Assembly: GCA_021832345.1 (NCBI GenBank)
Contig: JAKBKY010000009.1
Location: 12,671-76,670, forward strand
Length of the DNA: 64,000 nt
Direction of reading: 5' to 3'
DNA from: a bacterium
Lineage (GTDB): Bacteria; Vulcanimicrobiota; Vulcanimicrobiia; Vulcanimicrobiales; Vulcanimicrobiaceae
Numbering within the stretch: the first letter of the stretch is position 1; every line of letters begins with the position of its first letter. Of this stretch, positions 1 to 8,496 are shown piece after piece. Below the pieces are notes generated by a model. The model saw nothing but the letters and a program-made list of their open reading frames with translations. It had not been told where the DNA came from and ran no database searches. The position numbers were made by a program, and so were the translations under genes.

Positions 1-394
1 GGTGCCCGCCGCGAAGGGCGAACCCGCCACCGCCGTGAGCGCGCCGGTCGTCGCGTTGATGGTGTAGGCGGAAACGTTGTACGAGCCATTATTGGCAACG
101 TACGCGAACTTGCCGGTGGGATCGACCGCCACTCCGATGGGAGAGCTGCCCGCCGCGAAGGGTGAACCCGCCACCGCCGAGAGCGCGCCGGTCGTCGCGT
201 CGATGGTGTAGGCGGAGACGTTGCCGGAGTGATTATTGGTAACGTACGCGAACTTGCCGGTGGGATCGACCGCCACTCTATCGGGATCGGCGCCCGCCGC
301 GAAGGGCGAACCCGCCATCGCCGTGAGCGCCCCGGTCGTCGCGTTGATGGTGTAGGCGGAAACGGTGCCATCGCTTAAATTGGTAACGTACGCG
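1..394. repeat. 144-bp tandem coding repeats (propeller blades)
   Basis: The sequence gcccgccgcgaagg recurs at 4, 148 and 292, giving an exact 144-base period (48 codons) with only scattered substitutions between copies. The third copy fades near 394. The repeats encode propeller blades of the lipoprotein on the minus strand and probably continue past the left edge. Their nucleotide similarity points to recent expansion or gene conversion. Confidence 0.85.
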
Positions 395-1308
395 AACAGC
401 AGATACTTCATGTCGACGGTGACGGTCAGCGCGGTGCAGTTTGCTCCGGTCTGCGTGCAACCATCGGTTGCCTGACCCGCGAAGGTCGGCGTCACGGTGA
501 ACGACGCGGTGGTGCTCCCGAACGTCGTCGGCGGCGTTACCGTGAACGAGTTCGGCGCCGATGCGCTCGTCGTCGAGCCGCCCGACGGCGAGGTGGTGAC
601 GGGCGAAAGCGAGCCGGAAACGGCACCGATGCTGAATAGCGGCGCGCCGATGCCGACGATGATGTTGCCGTCGGCGTCGAGCGACTCGGCGATGAACTTG
701 TGCGCTCCTTGGCCGATGATGTCGTAGCCGCTACTACCGTTCGCGGAGCTGTTCGAGCCCGCCGGTACGACGACCGTGCTTACCGGAACGCCCGAGAGGG
801 AGATGTTGATGGTGTTGCTCTGCCCGGCGGTAATGGTGAACGCAATCGCCTGCGCCGCGGAGAGGACGTTGCCGGTTGCCGTGTTGGTTCCGGAGGTATA
901 GCCGTCGTAGGTCGTCAGGGTCGCGGTATAGCTGCCGGCCTGAAGCCCCGGAACCGTCAGCGTGCAGATCGTCGAGGCGAGCGAGCTGGTGCAGCCGCTG
1001 CTGTTCACGGTGAGGCCGGCCGTCTCGTTGACGGTCGTCGGACCGGAGATCGCGATGACGATCGACTGCGTCGCGGTCGAGAGGTACTGCGGCCGCACCC
1101 CCTTCGTCCGCACGCTCGTGGCCGAGCGGGATGCCGCCGACGCGTTCCGCTGCGGAGTATTGATGACGAAGACCGCCGTGCCGGTGCCCCTCCCGTTCGT
1201 CGTTGGGCTCGTCGGCAGCATCGAGGAGCCGTGTGATCCTCCGGCGCAGCCTGCGAGTAACGCCGCGGCGGCCAGTACGCCGAGAAACCGAAGCCCGTGC
1301 GAAGTCAT
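1..1308 (-). CDS. Lipoprotein with YVTN/lactonase-like beta-propeller repeats (partial, C-terminus beyond window)
   Basis: I translated this by hand from the ATG at 1308; it stays open to the left edge (436 codons). The N-terminus is a lipoprotein signal peptide with lipobox LLAGC. A Ser/Thr-rich beta-sandwich-like region follows (about residues 40-290). From about residue 300 there are near-identical 48-residue units built on FAYVTNN, NVSAYTI, TTGALTAVAGSPFAAG and VAVDPTGK, the pattern of YVTN/6-phosphogluconolactonase-like propeller blades. It is the third gene of a minus-strand lipoprotein operon, 16 bases after its neighbour. Its early region (VRPQYLSTATQSIVIAI) resembles that of the protein encoded at 1984-3216. 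Exported, lipid-anchored, probably a binding or surface protein; ligand unknown. Confidence 0.85.
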   Translation of the reverse strand, partial: MTSHGLRFLGVLAAAALLAGCAGGSHGSSMLPTSPTTNGRGTGTAVFVINTPQRNASAASRSATSVRTKGVRPQYLSTATQSIVIAISGPTTVNETAGLTVNSSGCTSSLASTICTLTVPGLQAGSYTATLTTYDGYTSGTNTATGNVLSAAQAIAFTITAGQSNTINISLSGVPVSTVVVPAGSNSSANGSSGYDIIGQGAHKFIAESLDADGNIIVGIGAPLFSIGAVSGSLSPVTTSPSGGSTTSASAPNSFTVTPPTTFGSTTASFTVTPTFAGQATDGCTQTGANCTALTVTVDMKYLLFAYVTNLSDGTVSAYTINATTGALTAMAGSPFAAGADPDRVAVDPTGKFAYVTNNHSGNVSAYTIDATTGALSAVAGSPFAAGSSPIGVAVDPTGKFAYVANNGSYNVSAYTINATTGALTAVAGSPFAAGT

Positions 1309-1324
1309 ATCCTCTGCTCCTTTG

Positions 1325-1981
1325 TTACTGAATGCCGCCGACGCTCGTGCTCGTGACCGTCACGCCCACGGTCGCGGTTTTGCCGCTTCCGCCGGTGATG
1401 GTGATCTGACAGGTGCCGACGGCGGCCGGCGTGACCTCGTAGACCGCGGCGCCGCCGGAGTTGCTCGTCACGCTGACCGTAACGACTCCCGTGCAACTGT
1501 CGCTCTCGCTGTACGCTCCGGTAAAGTTCGACTGCGAGACGTTGAGGTTTTGGGCGTAGCTCGCACCGATTGCGAGGAAGCTCAATGACGACGGGTTGGC
1601 GGTGACGCCGCCGCCGGCGTTCGGCGCCGAGGTGATCGTCAGGACCGCCGACTCGTTTGCGGTGCCGGTGAAGGTTGCGGTGCAGCCGCCCGCACCGATC
1701 GGCGTGACCGAGTATGTGGCGGTACCCAGAGCGACGCGGCTCGTCTGCGCGATGGTCGCAACGCCCTTGCAGGTGTCGCTCTCCGCGTAGGCGGTCGTGA
1801 GCGCCGACTGCCAGACGGTCACGGGCTGCGCGGCGCTCGCGCCGAGCGCCGTGAAGTTCATGGTGCTTGTCGAGAGCCTAACGGGTTGCGGTGGGGGCGC
1901 TAGTATGGCACCGCCCCCACCGCAACCGAAGAGCAGCGCCGCGAGCGCCGAGGCGATCGCGGCCGCAAGAAACCGACGCAT
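1325..1981 (-). CDS. Small lipoprotein with two tandem Ig-like repeats
   Basis: A 218-residue protein with a signal peptide and lipobox LLFGC followed by a Gly run, so an exported lipoprotein. Two repeats of about 80 residues follow (roughly 37-118 and 128-213). Each has an FxAxGAS..Q opening, an AYxESDxCxGV centre and a YxVTPxxxGxCxxTxTG end. The paired Cys in each repeat could form a disulfide. The pattern resembles bacterial Ig-like (Big/choice-of-anchor) folds, but I do not recognise a named family. It lies between two other lipoprotein genes, 2 bases after one and 16 bases before the next. Confidence 0.75.
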   Translation of the reverse strand: MRRFLAAAIASALAALLFGCGGGGAILAPPPQPVRLSTSTMNFTALGASAAQPVTVWQSALTTAYAESDTCKGVATIAQTSRVALGTATYSVTPIGAGGCTATFTGTANESAVLTITSAPNAGGGVTANPSSLSFLAIGASYAQNLNVSQSNFTGAYSESDSCTGVVTVSVTSNSGGAAVYEVTPAAVGTCQITITGGSGKTATVGVTVTSTSVGGIQ

Positions 1982-1983
1982 TA

Positions 1984-3216
1984 TTATTGTACGATGACGC
2001 TGGTATAGGTGTATGACGCATTCGCGGTTACGGTCTGCGCCAAACTTGCGCTATCCTCGAACGAGACGCTGCACGTTCCCGGGTTGTTGCCGGTGTTTGC
2101 CGTCAGCGTCCAGATCGGCGAGCTGCTCGAGAGCGTCGAGCCGGCGGTCCCGCCGGTGCAGGTGTTCGCAGATTGGGTGAAGGCCTGGCTGTAGGGGGCG
2201 TCCGTCCAACCCGGCTCTGAGGGCACGAGCGTCGCGGTGTCGCCGCCGGTAACCAACGAGACCGACGCCGGCGTGCTGGTCGTTCCGTTTGAGCACAGGT
2301 CCGAGGAGTTCGCGCAGGTTGCGGTGAGTACGGGAGCACCGAGAACCGCCGGCTCCGAGACGGAGGTGCTGTTCGTCGCCTGGATCGAGGCGCTGTCGTT
2401 CACGTAGAAGGTCGTCGCCGGAACGGAGAGCCCGCCGTACGCGACGGTAATGACGTTCGAGGGCGCCGAGCTTGTGGGTGCGGTCCCGCTGCCTCCGGTG
2501 AAGGAGAGCGCATACGACTGGCTCGTCGTCGTAAACGGCGCGCTGTTCGGTAGATTGTCGGAGAGACTGAAGGTGACCGGCGAGCCTGTGGAGGTTTCGT
2601 AGCTTCCCAGCGCGATGATGGTCGCAGCGCTGGGGTCCTTGACCGTCAAAGCGATCGTGCCGCTGCTGCTGCTGTTGGCCGTGAAACTCGGCGCGGCACT
2701 CCACGCTACCGAGTACGAACCGACAACGGGGTTCAGCGTGTACGGTCCGAGATTGTTCGCTACGCCGGCCGCGATCGTGATGCCGGTCTCTGTGTCGAGG
2801 GAGAGCGGCGTTCCCGTTTCGTTCGTCGTGGAGTACAGTGTGAACGCCCACGTCTCGCCGGTGCCCACAGGCGCGGCCACGGTGATCGTGCACTGCGTCG
2901 CGGAGCCGGTGCCGGTGCATCCGGGCGACGTATTCGTTAGGGTGAAATCCTGCGGCGTGCCGCCATCGATCACGATCGACATCGACTGCGTGTTCGTCGA
3001 GATATAGTCCGGGCGAACGCTCGCGGTGCCGCGGCTGTTCGACGAACTGGTGCCGGTGCCGCTACGACGCGGGATCGTAATCGAGAGCGTCGCGTTCGCC
3101 TTCCCGTGGTCGGTGATGCCGGTCGGGGGCATCGTGCCGCCGGGGTTAGCGCCTCCCGAACACGCGGCGAGTGCGAGCATGAAAGTGCCCGTGATGACCG
3201 AAAACTTCCTTTGCAT
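1984..3216 (-). CDS. Ser/Thr-rich exported lipoprotein, first gene of lipoprotein operon
   Basis: A 410-residue protein with signal peptide and lipobox LALAAC, then a long Ser/Thr/Asn-rich beta-type sequence without enzymatic motifs. The segment around residues 55-110 (RPDYISTNTQSMSIVIDGG, later SPGCTGTG..CTITVAAPVG) closely resembles the N-terminal part of the propeller lipoprotein at the left edge, so the two share a domain. An AGGGAG ribosome binding site lies just upstream of the ATG. Surface or periplasmic location is inferred from the signal peptide; function unknown. Confidence 0.75.
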   Translation of the reverse strand: MQRKFSVITGTFMLALAACSGGANPGGTMPPTGITDHGKANATLSITIPRRSGTGTSSSNSRGTASVRPDYISTNTQSMSIVIDGGTPQDFTLTNTSPGCTGTGSATQCTITVAAPVGTGETWAFTLYSTTNETGTPLSLDTETGITIAAGVANNLGPYTLNPVVGSYSVAWSAAPSFTANSSSSGTIALTVKDPSAATIIALGSYETSTGSPVTFSLSDNLPNSAPFTTTSQSYALSFTGGSGTAPTSSAPSNVITVAYGGLSVPATTFYVNDSASIQATNSTSVSEPAVLGAPVLTATCANSSDLCSNGTTSTPASVSLVTGGDTATLVPSEPGWTDAPYSQAFTQSANTCTGGTAGSTLSSSSPIWTLTANTGNNPGTCSVSFEDSASLAQTVTANASYTYTSVIVQ

Positions 3217-3269
3217 AGTAGGCTCCCTTAGGGAAATGCGGCGTCGACCGTTCTCTGCCGGCCGCTACC

Positions 3270-3970
3270 TCATCCTCGACTATACGGCTGCGCGTGAAGC
3301 CGCGCATGAGTGAGACTACTCATGCGCCGCAAGAACCTCATCACCGCAGGCAATGTTTCCCGCGTCCCAGCGGCGTGAAGCATCGCAAACCGTAAGCCAA
3401 GCGCAGCGCGCGTTCGCGCGACCATTCCATCGTATTCCGCGCGGAGACCTACATTCATCGGGCTTGCGGTCCGTAGCCGCACCGCATCCGTGTACCCAAG
3501 CAACTGCGCGGCGCTTTGCCAGTCGCCGAGGTGCGTGAGCGTGTTCGCAATATCCTCGATGCAATCGGCAACCGGCAGTGCATCGTCCAAGTCCGCGTAA
3601 AAGTGGGACGCGGCAAGCTGCGTGCGAAGCACCCCGAAAACGTGTCGCATGTGTCGAGCACGACCAGCAGCGTTTCCCGCGCGAGATATTCTAGCACGGG
3701 CCGCGTACAGTCGTATGCGGCAGGAACCTTCAGCGCATCGGCGATCCGTTCCCAAACGCCGGCTTCGTCCGTGACGTGGTCGAGTTCGACGAACGCGACC
3801 CCATCGGGATAAACCTGGAACATGTCCGCGCACGCGCGCTTTGCGAGTCGTGTTTTTCCGATGCCACCCATTGCTCCGATACAAACGCCATTCCGGGAGG
3901 GGTCTCCGTGTACTTCCGGGGCACCGGCCCGAGTCGGGGGTGGGTCCGCCTTAACCCGGCGGAGGTGGGT
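3270..3970 (-). pseudogene. Decayed NB-ARC/TPR ATPase regulator (COG3903-like)
   Basis: On the minus strand one frame encodes NGVCIGAMGGIGKTRLAKRA, a P-loop, then FVELDHVTD and ETLLVVLDTCDTF (Walker B-like), the start of an NB-ARC ATPase of the LuxR/AfsR-associated family. Near 3650-3680 the reading shifts to another frame. That frame encodes a C-terminal TPR-like segment (ADCIEDIANTLTHLGDWQSA and AQLLGYTDAVR, then EYDGMVARTRAALG) typical of the end of the same family. Several hundred residues normally between these parts are absent, and no single frame spans both. I read it as an internally deleted, frameshifted relic. The upstream frame opens after a stop at about 3971-3973. Confidence 0.7.
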
Positions 3971-4011
3971 TCACCTTATCGCGGCGCCGACACCATGAAC
4001 GCTAGACTCTT

Positions 4012-4042
4012 CGAGAAAAAGTGACCCACGGAGTGCGGGTCA
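4012..4042 (-). terminator. Intrinsic terminator after the LuxR-type HTH gene
   Basis: Read on the minus strand, TGACCC, a 9-base loop and GGGTCA (4022-4027 pairing with 4037-4042) are followed by CTTTTTCTC. It starts directly after the stop codon of the small HTH gene, so that gene ends here and is not part of the ATPase relic downstream. Confidence 0.75.
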
Positions 4043-4043
4043 T

Positions 4044-4265
4044 TTACGGATTTACAATGCGCTCCAGGCCGGTCCGGTCGAAGTGAAAGACGAGCGCCAG
4101 CTCGGTCCGGTTGCTCACGTCCATTTTGGAGAAGATCGAATACAGGTGATTCTCGACCGTCCGGCGGCTTAGGCAAAGGTGCACAGCGGCAGCTTGGTTG
4201 CTCTTGCCTGATGCAACGATCCGGGCTATCTCATACTCTCGCGGCGTCAGCGGATTCTGCTGCAT
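4044..4265 (-). CDS. GerE-like LuxR-family HTH-only DNA-binding protein
   Basis: 73 residues that are almost entirely one LuxR C-terminal HTH domain: LTPREYEIARIVASGKSN, then AAVHLCLSRRTVENHLYSIF as the recognition helix region and SKMDVSNRTELAL. There is no receiver or ligand-binding domain, so the layout matches stand-alone regulators of the GerE type (about 74 residues). It follows a secreted-protein gene by 9 bases and has its own terminator. The neighbouring ATPase relic may once have belonged to the same regulatory locus, but the two are separate now. Target genes unknown. Confidence 0.75.
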   Translation of the reverse strand: MQQNPLTPREYEIARIVASGKSNQAAAVHLCLSRRTVENHLYSIFSKMDVSNRTELALVFHFDRTGLERIVNP

Positions 4266-4274
4266 GGCGCCGTC

Positions 4275-4646
4275 CTAGAGCTTCCTGTGGATTCTGCCGC
4301 ACACGGCCGTATTCGTCGCGTTACCGTTGTGGAAGGCGATGAGGATTGCACTCTTGCTGCCGTCTTGGCGGAGCCAGCTGCGCAGTCCGCGCAGCTTTCC
4401 GGTGACGTAGACGATCCGCTTTCCGGCAGGGACGTACCGATAGATACCGGTGAACGCTGCTCCGGCCGTCGTGTAGCGCGATCCTGGCTCGATTACGACC
4501 GTGACACCGTTGTAAAATGCCTGCATGTTGAAACCGTAGTTGTAGCAGGCGTAGCGCCCGAGCGGCGGTCCGCCTGCGAGCGCACTCGCAGGAAAGAGCA
4601 GCGTACCTGACGCGAAAAATGTGAGAGCTAAAATCAACTTGCGCAT
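4275..4646 (-). CDS. Small secreted protein of unknown function
   Basis: 123 residues with a clear Sec signal peptide (MRKLILALTFFASGTLLFPA then SALA-GG). The mature part of about 98 residues has two Cys (CYNYGF and AVCGRI) that could pair, and a beta-rich pattern (VTVVIEPGSRYTTAG, GIYRYVPAGKRIVYVTGKL). I recognise no family. It is first in a two-gene unit with the small LuxR-type regulator. Confidence 0.6.
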   Translation of the reverse strand: MRKLILALTFFASGTLLFPASALAGGPPLGRYACYNYGFNMQAFYNGVTVVIEPGSRYTTAGAAFTGIYRYVPAGKRIVYVTGKLRGLRSWLRQDGSKSAILIAFHNGNATNTAVCGRIHRKL

Positions 4647-4680
4647 CCCTATCTCCGATCTTTAAACCGCAGGGTGGGGT

Positions 4681-4736
4681 GCGGTGCCCCGCAGCAGAGG
4701 TTGCAGGGCACCGCGAGTGTTCGCCGCGGCGAACAC
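4681..4736. other. Two adjacent inverted repeats between minus-strand genes
   Basis: GCGGTGCCC (4681-4689) pairs with GGGCACCGC (4706-4714), and directly after it lies the perfect 20-base palindrome GTGTTCGCCGCGGCGAACAC (4717-4736). They sit after the large propeller lipoprotein gene and before the small secreted protein gene, both on the minus strand. They could form a terminator for the former (no U-tract is visible) or operators for the latter. Confidence 0.5.
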
Positions 4737-4828
4737 GAGTTATGGGCTGAGTAACGAGCTTTGCAGGCCGAGATTACCGACGCAGGCGCCCCAGCGACGC
4801 GAACCCTGGTGACGTAGCGCCGACGCCG

Positions 4829-6715
4829 CTATGGCCCGAACCAGAGTTCCACAGGTTCTACCAAACCGCTGGTAATGGAGTATGCCGTCGTACTCGAGGC
4901 GCTCAGCGGCTGCGCGTACGCGTCGACCGAGCCCGTGCCGGTGCCGCCGTGCTGGTCGCCCACGTACAGCGTACCCGTCTCGTCCACGGCGAGTGCATGT
5001 GGGTCGGTGTTGGCGATTGTGTACGCGGGAGTGCTGCTCGCATTCATCGGCAAGTTATAGACATCGATCACGCCGTTCATTGCATCCGCATCGAACAGAT
5101 AGGTCGCGTACGATGCGAGCCCATAGGTTCCCGGAGCGGTTACGCTGGTCGGCGCACTCGTATACGGTGATGCGAATATGTCGATCTGGTTCATGCCCAG
5201 GTTGCCTACGTAGAGATTGCCGAGGTAATCCGTCGCAAGCGAGAATGAACTGCTGTCGCCGTTGATCGTCTTCGACGGCGTGCTTGCGTTGCTGAACGGC
5301 GGCGAGTACTCAAACACCATGTTGCCTTGCGTACCGGTGTAGAGGTTGCCGTTCGAATCGAAGAGCAGTTGGGCGCCGCCAACACCGCCTTGGAACTGCT
5401 GGAACTGGGCGACCGGCGAAGACCCGGAAGTGAGCGGCGCGTTGAAGATATAGATGTACCCGGTACTGTCCTCCACGGCGACGTACTTGCTGTCCGACGC
5501 GACGCCCCAGACGTTGCCGCCGATCGTCACGCTGACGCTCGGCGCGCTGGACGAGCTGAACGGCGCGGTGTACTCCAGCACGTTGCCGGCACTGCCGTTC
5601 GCCACGTACAAGTGCGTCGTCGGCGTCGGCGTCGGCGTCGGTGTCGGTGACGGTGCAGGCGATGGAGATGGAGACGCCGTGGTCGCAACCCCGAACGGGA
5701 AGGCTACGTCGTACGGCATGGCCCCCTTTTGCAATTTCCACGTCGCAACGAGTTTATACGCTGCACTAATTGATGCTCCACCAGAGACGACGGTGATGGA
5801 ATCATCTCCGGCGTTCGGGACATAGGTGTATCCACTGACGTCTTGTGCGGCGTATTCCGGGGCCGATCCTACGTTGAACCGCGTGATGCTCTTTGCCATG
5901 GTACCTGCGCTGCCATAATTCTGGATTCCCTGGATAGCGTTCGCCGTTTGGCTTGAAACCATCCAGGCCATTGTCCCTAGCTGCGTTCCAGTGTTGGAGA
6001 GCGGCCCGGCACCATCAGGCATCGAGACGGTACCAAAGAGCGTCCAGTCTAGTAGGGGGAAAGGACCACCCGGCGGTTCGTACAAGTGCAGGATTCCGTC
6101 GCTGGTAAGGATCCCCGCTTGGGTAAAGTCGAGCACGACGCCGGCCACAGGCGCCGGCATCGTCATCTTTCCCACGATCGCATTGTCGGCCGGATCCAAG
6201 AATTCGACGGTGTCGTTCGTCTCCGCAATCGGGAGGACTCTTGTGTCGCACGCCAATGAGAACGGCGCGCCACCCGTTGCAACCGTAGCCACGACGGTGT
6301 CCGTCGCCGGATCGATGACGGAAACGCTGCTGCTGCCCTGGTTCGCGACGTACACTTTGGACGTGGCACAGACTGAAACCGGTGTCGATCCGACCTTGAT
6401 CGTCGCCACGACACTGTTTGTGGCCGCATCAATCTTCGAAACGGTGCCGGAACCGCTGTTCACGACCCAGATGTGGTTTGAGCGGTCGGAGCTCATTTTT
6501 TCGGGACCCTTACCGACTGGAATCGTCGTTCGGATCACGCCGGTCGCAGAGTCGAGCACGGCGACCTGATTCAGCCCCGACTCTGCAACATACATCGGCT
6601 GTAACGGAGTGGGCGTCGACGTTGGGGGCAGCACAGAACCGCCTCTCCCTCCGCAGCCGACCAAAAGCAAGGTCCAAAGACCGATGACGGTGAGTCTCGT
6701 GTAATTCCTCTGCAT
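4829..6715 (-). CDS. Lipoprotein with two beta-propeller halves joined by a Pro-Thr linker
   Basis: 628 residues with lipobox LLVGC and a Gly-rich start. Residues about 40-345 carry YVTN-type propeller blades (MYVAESGLNQVAVLDSATG, VSKIDAATNSVVATIKVG, VSVIDPATDTVVATVATGG). A low-complexity linker of Ser-Pro and Thr-Pro repeats follows (about 353-370). The C-terminal half (LYVANGSAGNVLEYTAPF, LYVGNLGMNQIDIF, LYVGDQHGG) is a second propeller with NHL/SMP-like blades. Exported and lipid-anchored; such propellers bind ligands or act as lactonases, but no catalytic residues are evident. It stands alone, with intergenic spaces on both sides. Confidence 0.8.
   Translation of the reverse strand: MQRNYTRLTVIGLWTLLLVGCGGRGGSVLPPTSTPTPLQPMYVAESGLNQVAVLDSATGVIRTTIPVGKGPEKMSSDRSNHIWVVNSGSGTVSKIDAATNSVVATIKVGSTPVSVCATSKVYVANQGSSSVSVIDPATDTVVATVATGGAPFSLACDTRVLPIAETNDTVEFLDPADNAIVGKMTMPAPVAGVVLDFTQAGILTSDGILHLYEPPGGPFPLLDWTLFGTVSMPDGAGPLSNTGTQLGTMAWMVSSQTANAIQGIQNYGSAGTMAKSITRFNVGSAPEYAAQDVSGYTYVPNAGDDSITVVSGGASISAAYKLVATWKLQKGAMPYDVAFPFGVATTASPSPSPAPSPTPTPTPTPTTHLYVANGSAGNVLEYTAPFSSSSAPSVSVTIGGNVWGVASDSKYVAVEDSTGYIYIFNAPLTSGSSPVAQFQQFQGGVGGAQLLFDSNGNLYTGTQGNMVFEYSPPFSNASTPSKTINGDSSSFSLATDYLGNLYVGNLGMNQIDIFASPYTSAPTSVTAPGTYGLASYATYLFDADAMNGVIDVYNLPMNASSTPAYTIANTDPHALAVDETGTLYVGDQHGGTGTGSVDAYAQPLSASSTTAYSITSGLVEPVELWFGP
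5619..5648. repeat. GTCGGC/GTCGGT hexamer repeat (Pro-Thr linker)
   Basis: Five tandem hexamers encode, on the minus strand, the Thr-Pro part of the inter-propeller linker. Such repeats can change copy number by slippage in whole codon pairs without breaking the frame. Confidence 0.7.
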
Positions 6716-6832
6716 GCCGCTGCTCCTCTAGCGTAGATGGGCGCCGGCCCGATCCTCTGCGGGCCGGCGCTTCACCCTTGATGTTAGGGGATCGTGCAGT
6801 GCGGAAGATGCGTAAAACTACCTACGGGAGGC

Positions 6833-7666
6833 TTATCCAGGCGCCGTTGCGGCCGCCCCTAGCCGGAATGCTGCGACGAAGGCCTTAAAGACGACGGCAT
6901 AATCGTCGTGAATGAAGCGGACCGTACGCCTGCCGATGCGCGCGAACCCCGGGATGAGTGCAATGAAATCAGCTTGTTCGACGGCGGCGACGTCGATCTG
7001 TAGTTCGATCGGCACGGTGAACACGAACGGTTTGGCGTGGGCGGCCAGACGGACTGCCTGGGAGGCGGCCTCCTGAATCACTGCCTGAGCTGCGCGTGGA
7101 TGGAGCGAGTTGACGCAGGACTGGCCGATCGACTCCTTGACGACGGCACCCACCACCCAGGGAAGCGTTTGTTGCACCCCCTCGACGGTCGTGCGATCAC
7201 CGGTGATCAGGAGCACGGGGACGCCCCACTGACCGAGCAGCGCGGCATTGAGCGTCGCTTCGCTGCAGACGATGCCGTTGACGCGTGCTTCGTAGATGAC
7301 CGACGGCGTATAGGTATGACAGAGGGCGGCGTTCGGCTCCCCGACGGCGCCGTGGTATCCAACGAAGAAAGCCCCGGATGATCGCTCCGCGTCTTGAACC
7401 ATCGAGAACGGCTTGCGATTGCCGAAGATGACGCGAACCCCGTCGGGGAGATCGTCGAGAATCACGTTGCGCATCGGGCCGTGCGAGTCGTTGAGCAGGA
7501 TATCGCCCGCGCCGCCGGCGCGGGCGCCTGCGATTGCCGCGAGGATCTCTTCAGTGAAGAATCGGCGATAGAGCGCATAGTCGGAGTTTGGGGTGCGTGC
7601 GTTGATCTGGTGCCAACTGCAGACGCCGGCGACGCCTTCCATATCTGCCGAAATATACAGGTTCAT
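6833..7666 (-). CDS. M55 family D-aminopeptidase (DppA-like), copy 2
   Basis: 277 residues with the zinc-binding pattern of DppA-type D-aminopeptidases: DMEGVAGVC at the N-terminus (Asp and Glu ligands), LNDSHGPMRN (His), FFVGYHGAVG (His) and CSEATLNA (Glu). The family releases D-amino acids from peptides and is linked to recycling of peptidoglycan fragments or D-Ala peptides in the cytoplasm. It is a paralogue of the gene upstream, which it overlaps by 4 bases, and has the same length. There is no signal peptide. Confidence 0.9.
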   Translation of the reverse strand: MNLYISADMEGVAGVCSWHQINARTPNSDYALYRRFFTEEILAAIAGARAGGAGDILLNDSHGPMRNVILDDLPDGVRVIFGNRKPFSMVQDAERSSGAFFVGYHGAVGEPNAALCHTYTPSVIYEARVNGIVCSEATLNAALLGQWGVPVLLITGDRTTVEGVQQTLPWVVGAVVKESIGQSCVNSLHPRAAQAVIQEAASQAVRLAAHAKPFVFTVPIELQIDVAAVEQADFIALIPGFARIGRRTVRFIHDDYAVVFKAFVAAFRLGAAATAPG

Positions 7667-8496
7667 GCCGGAGCGTTGGCCGTGGCGCCGAGGCGTAGCG
7701 CGACGATGAAGGCGTGGAAGGCGCTGCGGTAATCGTCGGTGACCACGCGTATCGTACGCCCGTCGATGCGGTCAAAGCCCGGCATCAGCGCGATCGTATC
7801 GGCGTGTTCCACGCCCGCCGTGACCAGCTCCAAGACGATCGGCGGTTCGAAGAGGAACGGCCGCGCGGCGCGACGTTGCGTCATGGCCTCCCGGGCCCCG
7901 TCGTAGATGGCGGTCCGTGCTTGGCTTGGCGTCATCGAGTTTACGGAAGAGAATCCGATGGGTTCCTTTACGGCGACGCCGACGACCCAGGGCATATGGA
8001 GTCGCGTCTCTTCGACGATGCTGCGATCGCCGCTAATCAAGAGGACGGGGACGCCGTACGTTCCGGCAAATGCCGCATTGAGGAGCGCTTCGCTGCAGGG
8101 AGTGCCGTTGACGCGGACATCGTAGAAGACCTCTTCACTGTAGGTGTGCGCGAGGACGGCATTCTCGTCCCCGATCTTGCCGTGGTATCCGATGAAGAAG
8201 GCCCCTTCGATGCCCTCATCGATGCCCTGCATCATCGAGAGCGGTTTGCGGGAACCGGAGATGACGCGAGCGTCCTGCGGCAGCTCCTCCAGCATGAGAT
8301 TGCGCATGTTCCAGTGCGCGTCGTTGACCAGAAACTGCTCTGCTCCGCCGGCACGTGCGCCTTCGATGGCGCAGCGAACTTCATGGGTCATGGTGTGACG
8401 GTAGAGCGGGTACTCGTCCGTATTGGAGGGATCGACCTGCGACCAACTGCAGACCCCTGCGGTTCCCTCCATGTCGCAGGAGAGATAGAGCTTCAT
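7663..8496 (-). CDS. M55 family D-aminopeptidase (DppA-like), copy 1
   Basis: 277 residues with SCDMEGTAGVCSW, VNDAHWNMRN, FFIGYHGKIG and CSEALLNA, all the metal-ligand motifs of peptidase family M55. It aligns along its whole length with the following gene, so the pair arose by tandem duplication. The ATG overlaps the stop of the upstream TPR gene and its stop overlaps the start of copy 2, which suggests translational coupling. D-aminopeptidase activity is inferred from the family; whether the two copies differ in substrate cannot be told. Confidence 0.9.
   Translation of the reverse strand: MKLYLSCDMEGTAGVCSWSQVDPSNTDEYPLYRHTMTHEVRCAIEGARAGGAEQFLVNDAHWNMRNLMLEELPQDARVISGSRKPLSMMQGIDEGIEGAFFIGYHGKIGDENAVLAHTYSEEVFYDVRVNGTPCSEALLNAAFAGTYGVPVLLISGDRSIVEETRLHMPWVVGVAVKEPIGFSSVNSMTPSQARTAIYDGAREAMTQRRAARPFLFEPPIVLELVTAGVEHADTIALMPGFDRIDGRTIRVVTDDYRSAFHAFIVALRLGATANAPA

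Noticed and set aside
1-394. 144-bp repeats as a possible CRISPR or satellite
   Set aside because: They are coding propeller blades with no unique spacers.
4012-4265. Joining the LuxR HTH gene to the NB-ARC relic as one gene
   Set aside because: A U-tract terminator directly after the HTH stop separates them.
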